Part shown: positions 6,648-14,070 of the stretch, piece by piece | Layout: every line of letters starts with the position of its first letter | How positions within the stretch are numbered: the stretch's first letter is position 1 | NCBI GenBank assembly: GCA_946002045.1 | Contig: CAMFYM010000029.1 | Location: forward strand, 1 to 14,070 | Direction: 5' to 3' | DNA from: an uncultured Clostridia bacterium | GTDB lineage: Bacteria > Bacillota > Clostridia > Oscillospirales > Acutalibacteraceae | Length of the DNA: 14,070 bases | Translations under genes and position numbers: made by a program | Notes under the pieces: generated by a model | What the model was told of the DNA's origin: nothing | Database searches by the model: none | What the model saw: only the letters and a program-made list of their open reading frames with translations

Positions 6648-6678
6648 CAAACGAGAAGGTATTATGCCTCCTCGTTTG
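6648..6678 (+). promoter_or_regulatory. Hairpin between the transporter and glutamate synthase genes
   Basis: CAAACGAG (6648-6655) pairs with CTCGTTTG (6671-6678), continued after one mismatch by AGG/CCT around loop TATTATG. There is no U tract. It lies 18 bases after the transporter stop and about 12 bases ahead of the next ribosome binding site. A processing or stability element, or weak attenuator, is more likely than a full terminator. Confidence 0.45.
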
Positions 6679-6703
6679 TGGAGGTTATAAAGGAGAAATA
6701 ATT

Positions 6704-7807
6704 ATGCTAAGAGAGGGAGAAATAAGAATTCCGTCAGGCTGTGCAATCGCTGCCATTATTGACAGAAAGGGCAACAAGATTAACGGCTGTGAAATTATTA
6801 AGTCCATTGCACTTATGCATGATAGGTCAAACGGACTTGGTGGTGGATTTGCTGCCTACGGAATTTATCCGGAGCACAAGGATGAATATGCAATCCATGT
6901 GTTTTTTGATAATGCTCAGGCAAAAAAGCAGTGTGAGGATTTTTTATTTAAGCATTTTAATATTGATGTGGCAGAAAAAATACCGACTCGTCAGGTTCCA
7001 AGTATAGAAAACGGTCCTGACATTTGGCGTTATTTCGGCAAGGCAAACAGAGTAAGGATGAAAAGTGCCCGTCTTGACGAGCTTGAATATGTGGCTCAGT
7101 GTGTAACAAAGGTAAATAATTCTATTGACGGGGCATATATTTTTTCCAGTGGTAAGAATATGGGCTGCTTTAAGGCAGTGGGATACCCTGAGGATGTTGG
7201 CGAGTTTTATATGCTTGACCAGTACGATGCATATCTTTGGACAGCCCACGGCAGATTTCCAACTAACACACCGGGCTGGTGGGGTGGCTCACATCCCTTT
7301 AATATCCTTGACTGGTCAATAGTTCATAACGGAGAAATATCCTCCTATGATGCTAACAGAAGATATATTGAGCAGTTCGGATATATCTGCACAATGCAGA
7401 CGGACACAGAGGTTATTACATATTTGTTTGACCATTTACTCCGTCATCACAACCTGCCTATTGAAGTGGCTGCCGATGTTTTAACAGCACCTGAATGGGA
7501 CGAGATTGACAGGATGGACGATGACCAAAAGGAATATTTTACCAACCTTCGTTCTATATACAGTGGTGCTCTTGTTAACGGTCCTTTTTCCGTTATCCTT
7601 GGCTCAAACAAGGGCTTGCTTGCTATTAACGACAGACTAAAGCTTCGTTCATTGACGGCTGCAACAAAGGGTGACAGAGCATATTTTGCCAGTGAGGAAT
7701 CGGCAATTAGAATTATCTGTCCTAACCCTGAACGAGTTTGGTCAGTATCGGGAGCCGAGCCTGTTTTTATTCCTCTTGAGATTGAAGAAGAGGAGGTTGA
7801 TTACTAA
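6704..7807 (+). CDS. Glutamate synthase glutaminase subunit (class-II amidotransferase), GltB1-type
   Basis: It releases ammonia from glutamine for the synthase core. The 367-residue product equals the N-terminal domain of full-length GltB as a separate protein. The likely nucleophile is C13 in SGCAIAAI; residues 1-12 would be a short propeptide removed to expose it as the N-terminal residue, as in Bacillus PurF. Other class-II features are D40-R41 with GLGGG, H182-G-R184 in WTAHGRFPTNT, H208-N-G210 in VHNGE, and T233-D-T-E in the later conserved loop. AAAGGAGA lies about seven bases before the ATG. Its stop overlaps the next start by one base (TAATG), so the two products are probably translationally coupled. 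It begins a five-gene split GOGAT set. An amidotransferase for another synthase is unlikely given its neighbours. Confidence 0.9.
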   Translation: MLREGEIRIPSGCAIAAIIDRKGNKINGCEIIKSIALMHDRSNGLGGGFAAYGIYPEHKDEYAIHVFFDNAQAKKQCEDFLFKHFNIDVAEKIPTRQVPSIENGPDIWRYFGKANRVRMKSARLDELEYVAQCVTKVNNSIDGAYIFSSGKNMGCFKAVGYPEDVGEFYMLDQYDAYLWTAHGRFPTNTPGWWGGSHPFNILDWSIVHNGEISSYDANRRYIEQFGYICTMQTDTEVITYLFDHLLRHHNLPIEVAADVLTAPEWDEIDRMDDDQKEYFTNLRSIYSGALVNGPFSVILGSNKGLLAINDRLKLRSLTAATKGDRAYFASEESAIRIICPNPERVWSVSGAEPVFIPLEIEEEEVDY

Positions 7808-9309
7808 TGATAAATTATATTCCAAGAAGATTTACTGTTGTTCGTGATAAGGAATTATGTATAAATTGCGGCTGTTGTGTTCGTCAATGCTCAAACGAGT
7901 GCCATTATTTTGCAGATGATAACAAAACCGTATTGGCAAATTCAAAGGAATGTGTTGCCTGTCACAGATGCGTTGATATGTGCCCCACAGGTGCATTGCG
8001 TATAGAAAAATATGTTTGTGATTACCGTGATAATGCAAATTGGACACCTCAGTATCAGCAGGAGATATGCCGTCAGGCAAACACAGGCTCAACCCTGCTT
8101 TCTGCTATGGGCAATCCAAAGCCCTATCCGATTTATTGGGATAAAATTTTGCTTAACGCATCTCAGGTAACAAATCCCTCCATCGACCCACTTCGTGAGC
8201 CTATGGAAATCAGGACAATATTAGGTCGTAAGCCGGACAAATTAGAGGTGGAGAAAAGAGGAAAATCTACAACAAAAATGCCACCTCAGGTTAAGATAGA
8301 AACACCGATTATGTTTTCTGCAATGAGCTTTGGCTCAATTTCACTTAACGCTCAAAAGTCACTTGCAATGGCAGCAAAAAATTTAGGCACGCTGTTTAAT
8401 ACAGGTGAGGGTGGATTACATCCCGACCTTAATGACTACGGTGATTATGCCGTTGTTCAGGTAGCGTCAGGCAGATTTGGTGTTCACAAGGATTATTTGA
8501 ATAACTGTAAATTTGTTGAAATAAAAATCGGTCAAGGTGCAAAGCCCGGTATCGGTGGACATTTGCCCGGTGAAAAGGTTAATGTGGAGGTATCTAATGC
8601 CCGTATGATTCCCGAGGGCTCAGATGCAATATCACCTGCACCACACCACGATATTTATTCTATTGAGGATTTGCGTCAGCTTATTTGGAGCTTAAAGCAG
8701 GCTACTGACGGCAAAAAGCCTGTTTCAGTAAAAATTGCAGCCGTGCATAATGTTGCTGCAATCGCATCAGGCTGTGCAAGAGCAGGTGCAGATATTGTTG
8801 TTATTGACGGCTTTAGAGGTGGCACCGGTGCTGCACCTACCCGTATTCGTGACAATGTGGGTATTCCTGTTGAATTGGCACTTGCAGCAGCAGACCAAAG
8901 ACTTCGTGACGAGGGTATTCGTTCAACAGTGTCACTTGTTGCAGCAGGCTCCTTCCGTTGCTCAAGCGATATTGTTAAGGCTATTGCCCTTGGTGCAGAT
9001 GCCTGCTATGTTGCGTCGGCAGCGCTTATTGCAATAGGCTGTCATATGTGCCAAACCTGTAACACAGGCAAGTGTAACTGGGGTATTGCAACACAAAGAC
9101 CTGATTTAACAAAAAGATTAAATCCGGAAATTGCACATAAAAGAGTAGAAAATCTAATCAACGCCTGGAATCACGAGATTAAGGAGATTATGGGTGGTAT
9201 GGGTATTAACTCTATCGACTCACTCCGTGGTAACAGACTTATGCTCCGTGGCATAGGCTTAACAGAAAAAGAGCTTGAGATTTTAGGCATCAAGCACGCA
9301 GGAGAATAG
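7807..9309 (+). CDS. Glutamate synthase FMN core with N-terminal ferredoxin domain, GltB2-type
   Basis: This subunit makes glutamate by reductive amination of 2-oxoglutarate at FMN. Residues 15-65 are a two-cluster [4Fe-4S] ferredoxin: C18, C21, C24, C28 and C49, C52, C55, C59 followed by P. From about residue 90 on lies the FMN-binding TIM-barrel of GltB, with FSAMSFGSIS, the glycine-rich NTGEGGLHP, IGGHLPGEKV, DGFRGGTGAAP and the phosphate-binding AAGSFRCSSD. A cysteine group C412-x2-C415-x2-C418-x4-C423 then precedes GIATQRP, where GltB binds its [3Fe-4S] cluster. With 500 residues it matches archaeal and clostridial GltB2 proteins, which lack the glutaminase and GXGXG domains, and both are encoded nearby. 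AGGAGG (7791-7796) inside the previous gene serves as ribosome binding site. Electrons probably arrive from the two following gene products. Confidence 0.94.
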   Translation: MINYIPRRFTVVRDKELCINCGCCVRQCSNECHYFADDNKTVLANSKECVACHRCVDMCPTGALRIEKYVCDYRDNANWTPQYQQEICRQANTGSTLLSAMGNPKPYPIYWDKILLNASQVTNPSIDPLREPMEIRTILGRKPDKLEVEKRGKSTTKMPPQVKIETPIMFSAMSFGSISLNAQKSLAMAAKNLGTLFNTGEGGLHPDLNDYGDYAVVQVASGRFGVHKDYLNNCKFVEIKIGQGAKPGIGGHLPGEKVNVEVSNARMIPEGSDAISPAPHHDIYSIEDLRQLIWSLKQATDGKKPVSVKIAAVHNVAAIASGCARAGADIVVIDGFRGGTGAAPTRIRDNVGIPVELALAAADQRLRDEGIRSTVSLVAAGSFRCSSDIVKAIALGADACYVASAALIAIGCHMCQTCNTGKCNWGIATQRPDLTKRLNPEIAHKRVENLINAWNHEIKEIMGGMGINSIDSLRGNRLMLRGIGLTEKELEILGIKHAGE

Positions 9310-9320
9310 GAGGTAGTTAA

Positions 9321-9761
9321 ATGAAAAAGGTTTTTGCAAGAGAAGAGCTGTGCGTTAACTGCCGTCTGTGTGAGGTTTATTGCAAAACGGCACACTCAAA
9401 ATCAAAGGATGTGCTAAAGGCAAATAAATATGAACAGCCTGCTCCCATATCAAGAGTAACTGTTTACGGCGACAGGCTTGCCTCTGTGGCAGTGAATTGC
9501 CGTCATTGTGATGACCCTGCCTGCGTTAAGGCGTGCATTACAGGTGCTATGCAAAAGGATAGCAAAACGGGTATTGTTTCCGTTAACGAGGATAAATGCA
9601 TTGGATGTATGACCTGCCTTGCAGTATGCCCGATAGGGTGTATTAAGACGGGCTCATATGCCGTTAAATGTGATTTGTGTCAGGGCGAGGATATGCCTGC
9701 CTGTGTAAAAAACTGCCCAAACAACGCTTTGGTTTATCTTGAGGTAGGAGGTGCTGAATAA
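9321..9761 (+). CDS. Four-cluster [4Fe-4S] ferredoxin subunit of the glutamate synthase
   Basis: A 146-residue cytoplasmic electron carrier of the HycB/DmsB-like type. Sixteen cysteines form four quartets: 11/14/17/21, 60/63/68/72, 93/96/99/103 and 117/120/128/132. One extra cysteine, C107, is not expected to be a ligand. The proline normally after the fourth cysteine is present after C103 and C132 but is replaced by isoleucine after C72. It probably carries electrons between the FAD oxidoreductase encoded next and the FMN core encoded before it. AGGAGGT (9308-9314) overlaps the stop codon of the previous gene and lies seven bases before the ATG. Its stop overlaps the next start by one base. 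The same fold serves many oxidoreductases, so the role rests on context. Confidence 0.9.
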   Translation: MKKVFAREELCVNCRLCEVYCKTAHSKSKDVLKANKYEQPAPISRVTVYGDRLASVAVNCRHCDDPACVKACITGAMQKDSKTGIVSVNEDKCIGCMTCLAVCPIGCIKTGSYAVKCDLCQGEDMPACVKNCPNNALVYLEVGGAE

Positions 9762-11035
9762 TGAAGTATGTGATTATCGGTGCCTGTGCAGCAGGACTTG
9801 CCACAGCACAGGGTATTAGAAAAAATGATAAGCAGGGCGAAATAACAATTATAACTATGGAGGATTACCTTCCTTATTCCCGTCCGTCAATCAGCTACTA
9901 CCTAAAGGGCACGGTAACTCAAGACAGTATGCTCCTTAAAAAGCCAAGCTATTACAGAGATAACAAAATCAATGTGATTACAGGCACAAGGGTAACTGCA
10001 ATAGATGTTGAAAACAAGACTGTTAAGGCAGGCAGAAAAAGCTTTCCCTATGACAAGCTGTGCCTTGCAACAGGCTCTGTGCCCTTTATTCCTCCAATGA
10101 AAAATGTTGAGGGAAAATCCAATGTTTTTACATTTCTTGATTTTGCGTCAGCAAAGGCTCTTGGGAAGTATGCAGATAAGGACAAAAGAGCTGTTGTTGT
10201 AGGTGGTGGCCTTATCGGTATGAAGGCAGCAGAGGGCTTGTCCAAAATCTGTAAAAAAGTAGATGTGGTGGAGCTTTCACCCCGTATTCTTCCGTCAATC
10301 CTTGATGAAAAATCATCAAAGGCAGTAAAGAAGTATGTTGAAAAAGAGGGTGGAATTAAATTCCATTTATCAGATACTGTTGTTGAGGCAAGGTCACAAG
10401 GTAAAAGGGTAACATCTGTTATGCTTAAAAATGGTGGCGAGTTAAAATGCGATTTGCTCGTTATTGCCGTTGGTGTTCGTCCGTCAGTTGATTTGGCAGA
10501 AAAAGCAGGACTTTCGGTTAACAGAGGCATAATTACAGATAATGCCACAATGCAAACAAGCAACAGCGATATTTATGCCTGTGGCGACTGCCGTGTTTCA
10601 ACAGATATGCTGGACGGCTCCAAAAGAATTATTGCTCTTTGGCCAAATGCAGTTGAGCAGGGCTTGGTTGCAGGCTCGCAGATGTCAGGTGGTACAGATA
10701 TAATTAACGGCTCATATGCTGTTAACGCAATAGATTTTTACGGACTTAGGATTTGCACCTGTGGACTGATAAACGCCACAGGCGAAGGATATAAGGATAA
10801 AATTATTCGCAATGGTGACCAATACAAGCGATTGATTTTTGAGGATAACAAATTAGTGGGCTATGTGCTTATCAATTCAAGCTCCAATGCAGGAATTTAC
10901 ACAAGCCTTATTGCCAACAGGGTTGACCTTGGCGAAATTCAGGGTGACATTATGGAGTCACCCAGCCTGTTTATGTTTGACAAGGCTGTAAGAACGACAA
11001 AGCTAACAGGAAACGAGAGAGGGGTTAGTTTATGA
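9761..11035 (+). CDS. FAD-dependent NAD(P)H oxidoreductase, likely electron input of the glutamate synthase
   Basis: A 424-residue flavoprotein of the NADH-oxidase/nitrite-reductase-like pyridine nucleotide-disulfide family. The FAD-binding turn is G7-A-C-A-A-G12 in IIGACAAGLATA; the third position is Cys rather than Gly, as Ser or Cys often is in this family. The NAD(P) Rossmann turn is G148-G-G-L-I-G153, and the second FAD contact is Y-A-C-G275-D276. The redox-active CxxxxC pair of disulfide reductases is not seen. By position it takes the place of GltD, feeding electrons from NAD(P)H through the ferredoxin to the FMN core; whether it prefers NADH, NADPH or reduced ferredoxin is not readable. 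AGGAGGT (9746-9752) lies eight bases upstream. Its end overlaps the next start as ATGA. Confidence 0.88.
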   Translation: MKYVIIGACAAGLATAQGIRKNDKQGEITIITMEDYLPYSRPSISYYLKGTVTQDSMLLKKPSYYRDNKINVITGTRVTAIDVENKTVKAGRKSFPYDKLCLATGSVPFIPPMKNVEGKSNVFTFLDFASAKALGKYADKDKRAVVVGGGLIGMKAAEGLSKICKKVDVVELSPRILPSILDEKSSKAVKKYVEKEGGIKFHLSDTVVEARSQGKRVTSVMLKNGGELKCDLLVIAVGVRPSVDLAEKAGLSVNRGIITDNATMQTSNSDIYACGDCRVSTDMLDGSKRIIALWPNAVEQGLVAGSQMSGGTDIINGSYAVNAIDFYGLRICTCGLINATGEGYKDKIIRNGDQYKRLIFEDNKLVGYVLINSSSNAGIYTSLIANRVDLGEIQGDIMESPSLFMFDKAVRTTKLTGNERGVSL

Positions 11036-11763
11036 TAGAGGCAGGATTAAGACGATATGAGGAAATAAATGACGAAATTAAATCTGTCCTTTTAAAGAAA
11101 AATAAGTGCACCGTTAAGGACGTTAACGGTCAGCGATATATCGGCTGTGCTCTTGACGAGGGCAAGACTATTGAGGTACACGGCACACCGGGTAACGATA
11201 TGGCGTGCTACCTAAACGGTGGACGAGTGGTAGTTTACGGCAACTGTCAGGACGCAGTGGGCAACACTATGAACGGTGGCGAAATTATTGTTCACGGTCA
11301 CAGTGGTGACGCAATGGGCTACGGTATGCGTGACGGACAGATTTATATTAAGGATAATGTTGCCTGCCGTGGTGGTATTCATATGAAGGAGTTTAGGCAA
11401 ATGCGACCTGTTTTGGTTATCGGTCAAAACGCAGGCTCCTTTCTTGGTGAATATATGGCAGGTGGAACCATCGTTCTTTTGGGGCTGAATATGAAACGAG
11501 GGGAAAAGCTTTTCGGTACTCATTGTGCAAGTGGTATGCACGGTGGAAAAATTTTTGTTCGTGGCTCGTTCCCAAAGGAGAATTTGAGTGATAATGTAAA
11601 GGTAAAAAAATTAGACGAGGATGATGAGCAGGAGCTTAAATCTTATGTAAAAAAATACTGCAAGTACTTTGGTGCCGATTACGATAAGATAATGTCAAAG
11701 CCCTTTAAAAAGCTTGTGCCTGCCACATCAAGACCTTATGCAAACTTATACACACCAAATTAA
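11032..11763 (+). CDS. Glutamate synthase GXGXG beta-helix subunit, GltB3-type
   Basis: A 243-residue protein equal to the C-terminal alpha-subunit domain of GltB, here encoded alone. It shows the repeated glycine pattern of a right-handed beta-helix: HGTPGNDMACYLNGG, YGNCQDAVGNTMNGG, HGHSGDAMGYGMRDG and further turns to about residue 175. The charged tail of residues 180-243 is less conserved. In the intact enzyme this domain is structural and helps line the ammonia tunnel between the glutaminase and FMN sites; a scaffold role here is inference. The start codon overlaps the previous stop by four bases (ATGA), and GAGAGAGGGG (11015-11024) gives the ribosome binding site. Formylmethanofuran dehydrogenase subunit C shares this fold, but the surrounding GOGAT genes make that unlikely. 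Confidence 0.92.
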   Translation: MIEAGLRRYEEINDEIKSVLLKKNKCTVKDVNGQRYIGCALDEGKTIEVHGTPGNDMACYLNGGRVVVYGNCQDAVGNTMNGGEIIVHGHSGDAMGYGMRDGQIYIKDNVACRGGIHMKEFRQMRPVLVIGQNAGSFLGEYMAGGTIVLLGLNMKRGEKLFGTHCASGMHGGKIFVRGSFPKENLSDNVKVKKLDEDDEQELKSYVKKYCKYFGADYDKIMSKPFKKLVPATSRPYANLYTPN

Positions 11764-11777
11764 AAAGAGAGGGAATT

Positions 11778-13388
11778 ATGACTAAATTTGTATTTGTAAC
11801 CGGAGGTGTTGTATCCGGATTAGGTAAAGGAATAACTGCTGCCTCCCTTGGCAGATTGCTAAAGGCAAGAGGCTTGAAGGTCACTGCCCAAAAGCTTGAC
11901 CCGTATCTTAATGTTGACCCGGGAACAATGAATCCTGTTCAGCACGGTGAGGTTTTTGTTACTGACGACGGTGCTGAAACCGACCTTGATTTAGGCCATT
12001 ATGAAAGATTTATTGACGAGTCCCTTTCTCAAAGCTCTAACCTAACATCAGGCAGAGTGTATTGGAATGTTATTTCCGACGAAAGAAAGGGTGTTTACGG
12101 TGGACAAACCATACAGATTATTCCCCATGTAACTAACGAGATTAAAAAAACAATCCGTAAAAATGCAGAGTGTGGTGCCGATATTTGCCTTGTAGAAATC
12201 GGTGGAACAATCGGTGATATTGAGTCACAGCCGTTTCTTGAGGCAATAAGGCAGTTTTCTGTTGAGGTAGGCAGAGAGAATTGTGTGTTTGTTCACGTAA
12301 CACTTGTGCCGTACCTTGCTGCCAGTGATGAGCTTAAGTCAAAGCCTACTCAGCACTCGGTAAAGGAATTGCTGTCTATCGGCATTCAGCCTGACATTAT
12401 TGTGTGCCGTACAGAGCACCCACTGACTAATGATATTAAGCGAAAGATTTCTCTTTTCTGTAATGTTGGTGAGGATTGTGTTATTGAAAATAATAACTGC
12501 GATATTCTTTATGCTGTGCCTATGATGTTAAAGGAGCAGCATATGGATGAGGTGGTGTTAAGGAAATTAGGCGTAGATGCACCCAATCAAGATTTAAGGG
12601 ATTGGGAGCATATGCTTGATGCATTGCGCAATCCGGTGCAAACGGTAAAGATTGCAATGGTTGGCAAATATGTTGAGTTGCACGACAGCTATATTTCTGT
12701 TAACGAGGCGTTAAAGCACGGTGGGATTGAAACAAGAAGCAAGGTTGATATTAGATGGATCGACAGCGAAAGCCTTGAGGCAAATAATGCCGATATTGAC
12801 AAAATATTAGGTGATGTAGATGGTATTCTTGTGCCCGGTGGCTTTGGCTCTCGTGGTATTGAGGGTAAGATTTTGGCTTGTAATTATGCAAGAACCCACA
12901 ATATTCCGTATCTTGGTATTTGTCTTGGTATGCAGATTGCAATTATTGAGCTTGCAAGGAATGTGCTGGGACTTGAGGACGCAAATTCTGCCGAGATTAA
13001 CCCCAACACAAAATATCCTGTTATTGATATTTTGCCTGAAAAGAAAAGCTTAACGGATTTAGGTGGCACCTTAAGGCTTGGCGAATACCCCTGTAAGCTG
13101 AACAAGGCATCAAAGGCATATGAGCTTTACGGTGAGGAAACCATATATGAGCGTCACCGTCACAGATACGAGGTTAATAACGATTACCGTCAGCAATTAT
13201 TAGAGGGTGGTATGATTTTTGCAGGCACAAGTCCTGACGACCATATTGTTGAAATGGTGGAAATACCTGCTCATCCGTTTTTTGTTGCAGGTCAGTTTCA
13301 TCCCGAATTCAAGTCAAGACCAAACAAGCCTCATCCATTGTTTAGAGGCTTTGTGACATCGGCAGCTGAATACAGCAAAGCAAAGTAA
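11778..13388 (+). CDS. pyrG: CTP synthase
   Basis: It converts UTP to CTP using ATP and the amide nitrogen of glutamine, the last step of pyrimidine nucleotide synthesis. The 536 residues are the usual length. The N-terminal amidoligase domain (about 1-265) begins with the P-loop-like G9-G-V-V-S-G-L-G-K17-G and continues with KLDPYLNVDPGTM and EIGGTIGDIES. The C-terminal class-I glutaminase domain (about 290-536) has the oxyanion motif PGGFGSRG, the nucleophile C382 in GICLGMQ, and H508-P-E510 completing the triad. AGAGAGGGA four bases before the ATG is the ribosome binding site. It lies 14 bases after the GXGXG subunit gene with no terminator between, so it is probably cotranscribed with the glutamate synthase genes. 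Nothing is missing. Confidence 0.98.
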   Translation: MTKFVFVTGGVVSGLGKGITAASLGRLLKARGLKVTAQKLDPYLNVDPGTMNPVQHGEVFVTDDGAETDLDLGHYERFIDESLSQSSNLTSGRVYWNVISDERKGVYGGQTIQIIPHVTNEIKKTIRKNAECGADICLVEIGGTIGDIESQPFLEAIRQFSVEVGRENCVFVHVTLVPYLAASDELKSKPTQHSVKELLSIGIQPDIIVCRTEHPLTNDIKRKISLFCNVGEDCVIENNNCDILYAVPMMLKEQHMDEVVLRKLGVDAPNQDLRDWEHMLDALRNPVQTVKIAMVGKYVELHDSYISVNEALKHGGIETRSKVDIRWIDSESLEANNADIDKILGDVDGILVPGGFGSRGIEGKILACNYARTHNIPYLGICLGMQIAIIELARNVLGLEDANSAEINPNTKYPVIDILPEKKSLTDLGGTLRLGEYPCKLNKASKAYELYGEETIYERHRHRYEVNNDYRQQLLEGGMIFAGTSPDDHIVEMVEIPAHPFFVAGQFHPEFKSRPNKPHPLFRGFVTSAAEYSKAK

Positions 13389-13405
13389 GCGTCGGGAGGA
13401 TAGAT

Positions 13406-14070
13406 ATGTTTAACAATCTACACGAGGAGTGTGGCGTTTTCGGTATATTTGAAAGCAAAACATCCTATGTTGCACAGTCTGTTTATTTGGCGCTTTATGC
13501 GTTACAGCACAGAGGACAGGAAAGCTGTGGCATAGCCGTAAATGATGACGGAGTTTTTACTCATTACAAGGGTAACGGCCTTGTGCCCGATGTTTTTCAA
13601 AAGGAAAATTTGGAGCGATTGGGCTTAGGCAATATGGCTATCGGTCATGTTCGTTATTCAACCACAGGTGGAAAAAGTCTTAACAATATTCAGCCTCTTG
13701 TAATTCGTCATATTAAAGGTAACCTTGCCCTTGCCCATAACGGAAACCTTGTTAATGCAGGCGATATTCGCAAGGCCTTTGAGCTTAACGGTGGTATTTT
13801 TCACGGCACCAGCGACACAGAGTCAATAGCCTATACTATTGTATCTAACAGGCTTTACAGCAAAAGCACGGAGGAGGCTATTGAAAAATCCATGCCTCAT
13901 CTTAAGGGCGCATATTCCTGTATTGTTATGACTGCAACAAAAATGATTGCCTTTCGTGACCCTAACGGCTTTAGACCTCTTTGTATAGGTAAAACCAAAG
14001 ACGGTGCTTGGTGCGTCAGCAGTGAGTCCTGCGCCCTTGACACTATCGGTGCAGATTTTGTTCGTGATGT
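13406..14070 (+). CDS. purF: Amidophosphoribosyltransferase, N-terminal part, cut by right edge
   Basis: The frame is open from ATG 13406 to the window end, 221 codons, and codes for the class-II glutaminase half of PurF, which starts purine synthesis by making phosphoribosylamine from PRPP and glutamine. The catalytic cysteine is C9 in EECGVFGIFE, preceded by an eight-residue propeptide that is shorter than the eleven of Bacillus subtilis PurF. Further motifs are LQHRGQESCGI, GHVRYSTTG, LAHNGNLVN, GTSDTESIA and FRDPNGFRPL. The phosphoribosyltransferase domain lies outside. GGGAGGA (13394-13400) is five bases before the ATG. It follows pyrG by 17 bases without a terminator, so it extends the same likely operon and may lead into more purine genes to the right. 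Confidence 0.96.
   Translation, partial: MFNNLHEECGVFGIFESKTSYVAQSVYLALYALQHRGQESCGIAVNDDGVFTHYKGNGLVPDVFQKENLERLGLGNMAIGHVRYSTTGGKSLNNIQPLVIRHIKGNLALAHNGNLVNAGDIRKAFELNGGIFHGTSDTESIAYTIVSNRLYSKSTEEAIEKSMPHLKGAYSCIVMTATKMIAFRDPNGFRPLCIGKTKDGAWCVSSESCALDTIGADFVRD

Noticed and set aside
10048..10563. 171-residue minus-strand frame inside the flavoprotein gene
   Set aside because: Fully antisense to a clearly conserved gene; its composition is what the complementary strand of the coding sequence would give.

Overview
The window looks like chromosome of a low-GC, anaerobic Clostridia-type Firmicute, probably a gut Oscillospirales/Eubacteriales relative. The reasons are strong AGGAGG-type ribosome binding sites, sigma-A promoters, short U-tailed terminators, a GSI-alpha glutamine synthetase without an adenylylation site, and an iron-sulfur-rich split glutamate synthase. 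Genus cannot be fixed from the sequence alone. No tRNA, rRNA, CRISPR array or intact insertion sequence was seen.

Left part (1-3100), accessory in character. An AT-rich, 5'-truncated HEPN-domain gene resembling ApeA-type abortive-infection proteins runs in from the left edge and ends at a tandem 9-base repeat. A 247-base gap with a strong terminator follows, then an MFS transporter with its own promoter. Next is a roughly 180-base unit that has its own promoter, a palindrome at the predicted start point and a perfect 12-bp terminator, but no convincing gene.

Right part (3100-14070), core nitrogen metabolism, all on the + strand. glnA has a near-consensus promoter, upstream repeats and a leader hairpin. 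It is followed by an ammonium transporter fused to a C-terminal PII signalling domain. Then comes a glutamate synthase split over five tightly packed genes: class-II glutaminase, ferredoxin plus FMN synthase core, four-cluster ferredoxin, FAD/NAD(P) oxidoreductase and GXGXG beta-helix subunit. pyrG (CTP synthase) follows, then the 5' part of purF, cut by the right edge. Gaps from the glutaminase gene to purF run from a 4-base overlap to 17 bases with no terminator, so these genes are probably one transcript.

Together the cluster imports ammonium (Amt-PII), fixes it into glutamine (GlnA), regenerates glutamate from glutamine and 2-oxoglutarate (split GOGAT), and spends glutamine amide nitrogen on CTP and purines (PyrG, PurF). 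The most unusual points are the covalent Amt-PII fusion whose T-loop lacks the uridylylated tyrosine, the structured leaders between glnA, amt and the GOGAT genes, and the small unexplained transcription unit ahead of glnA.
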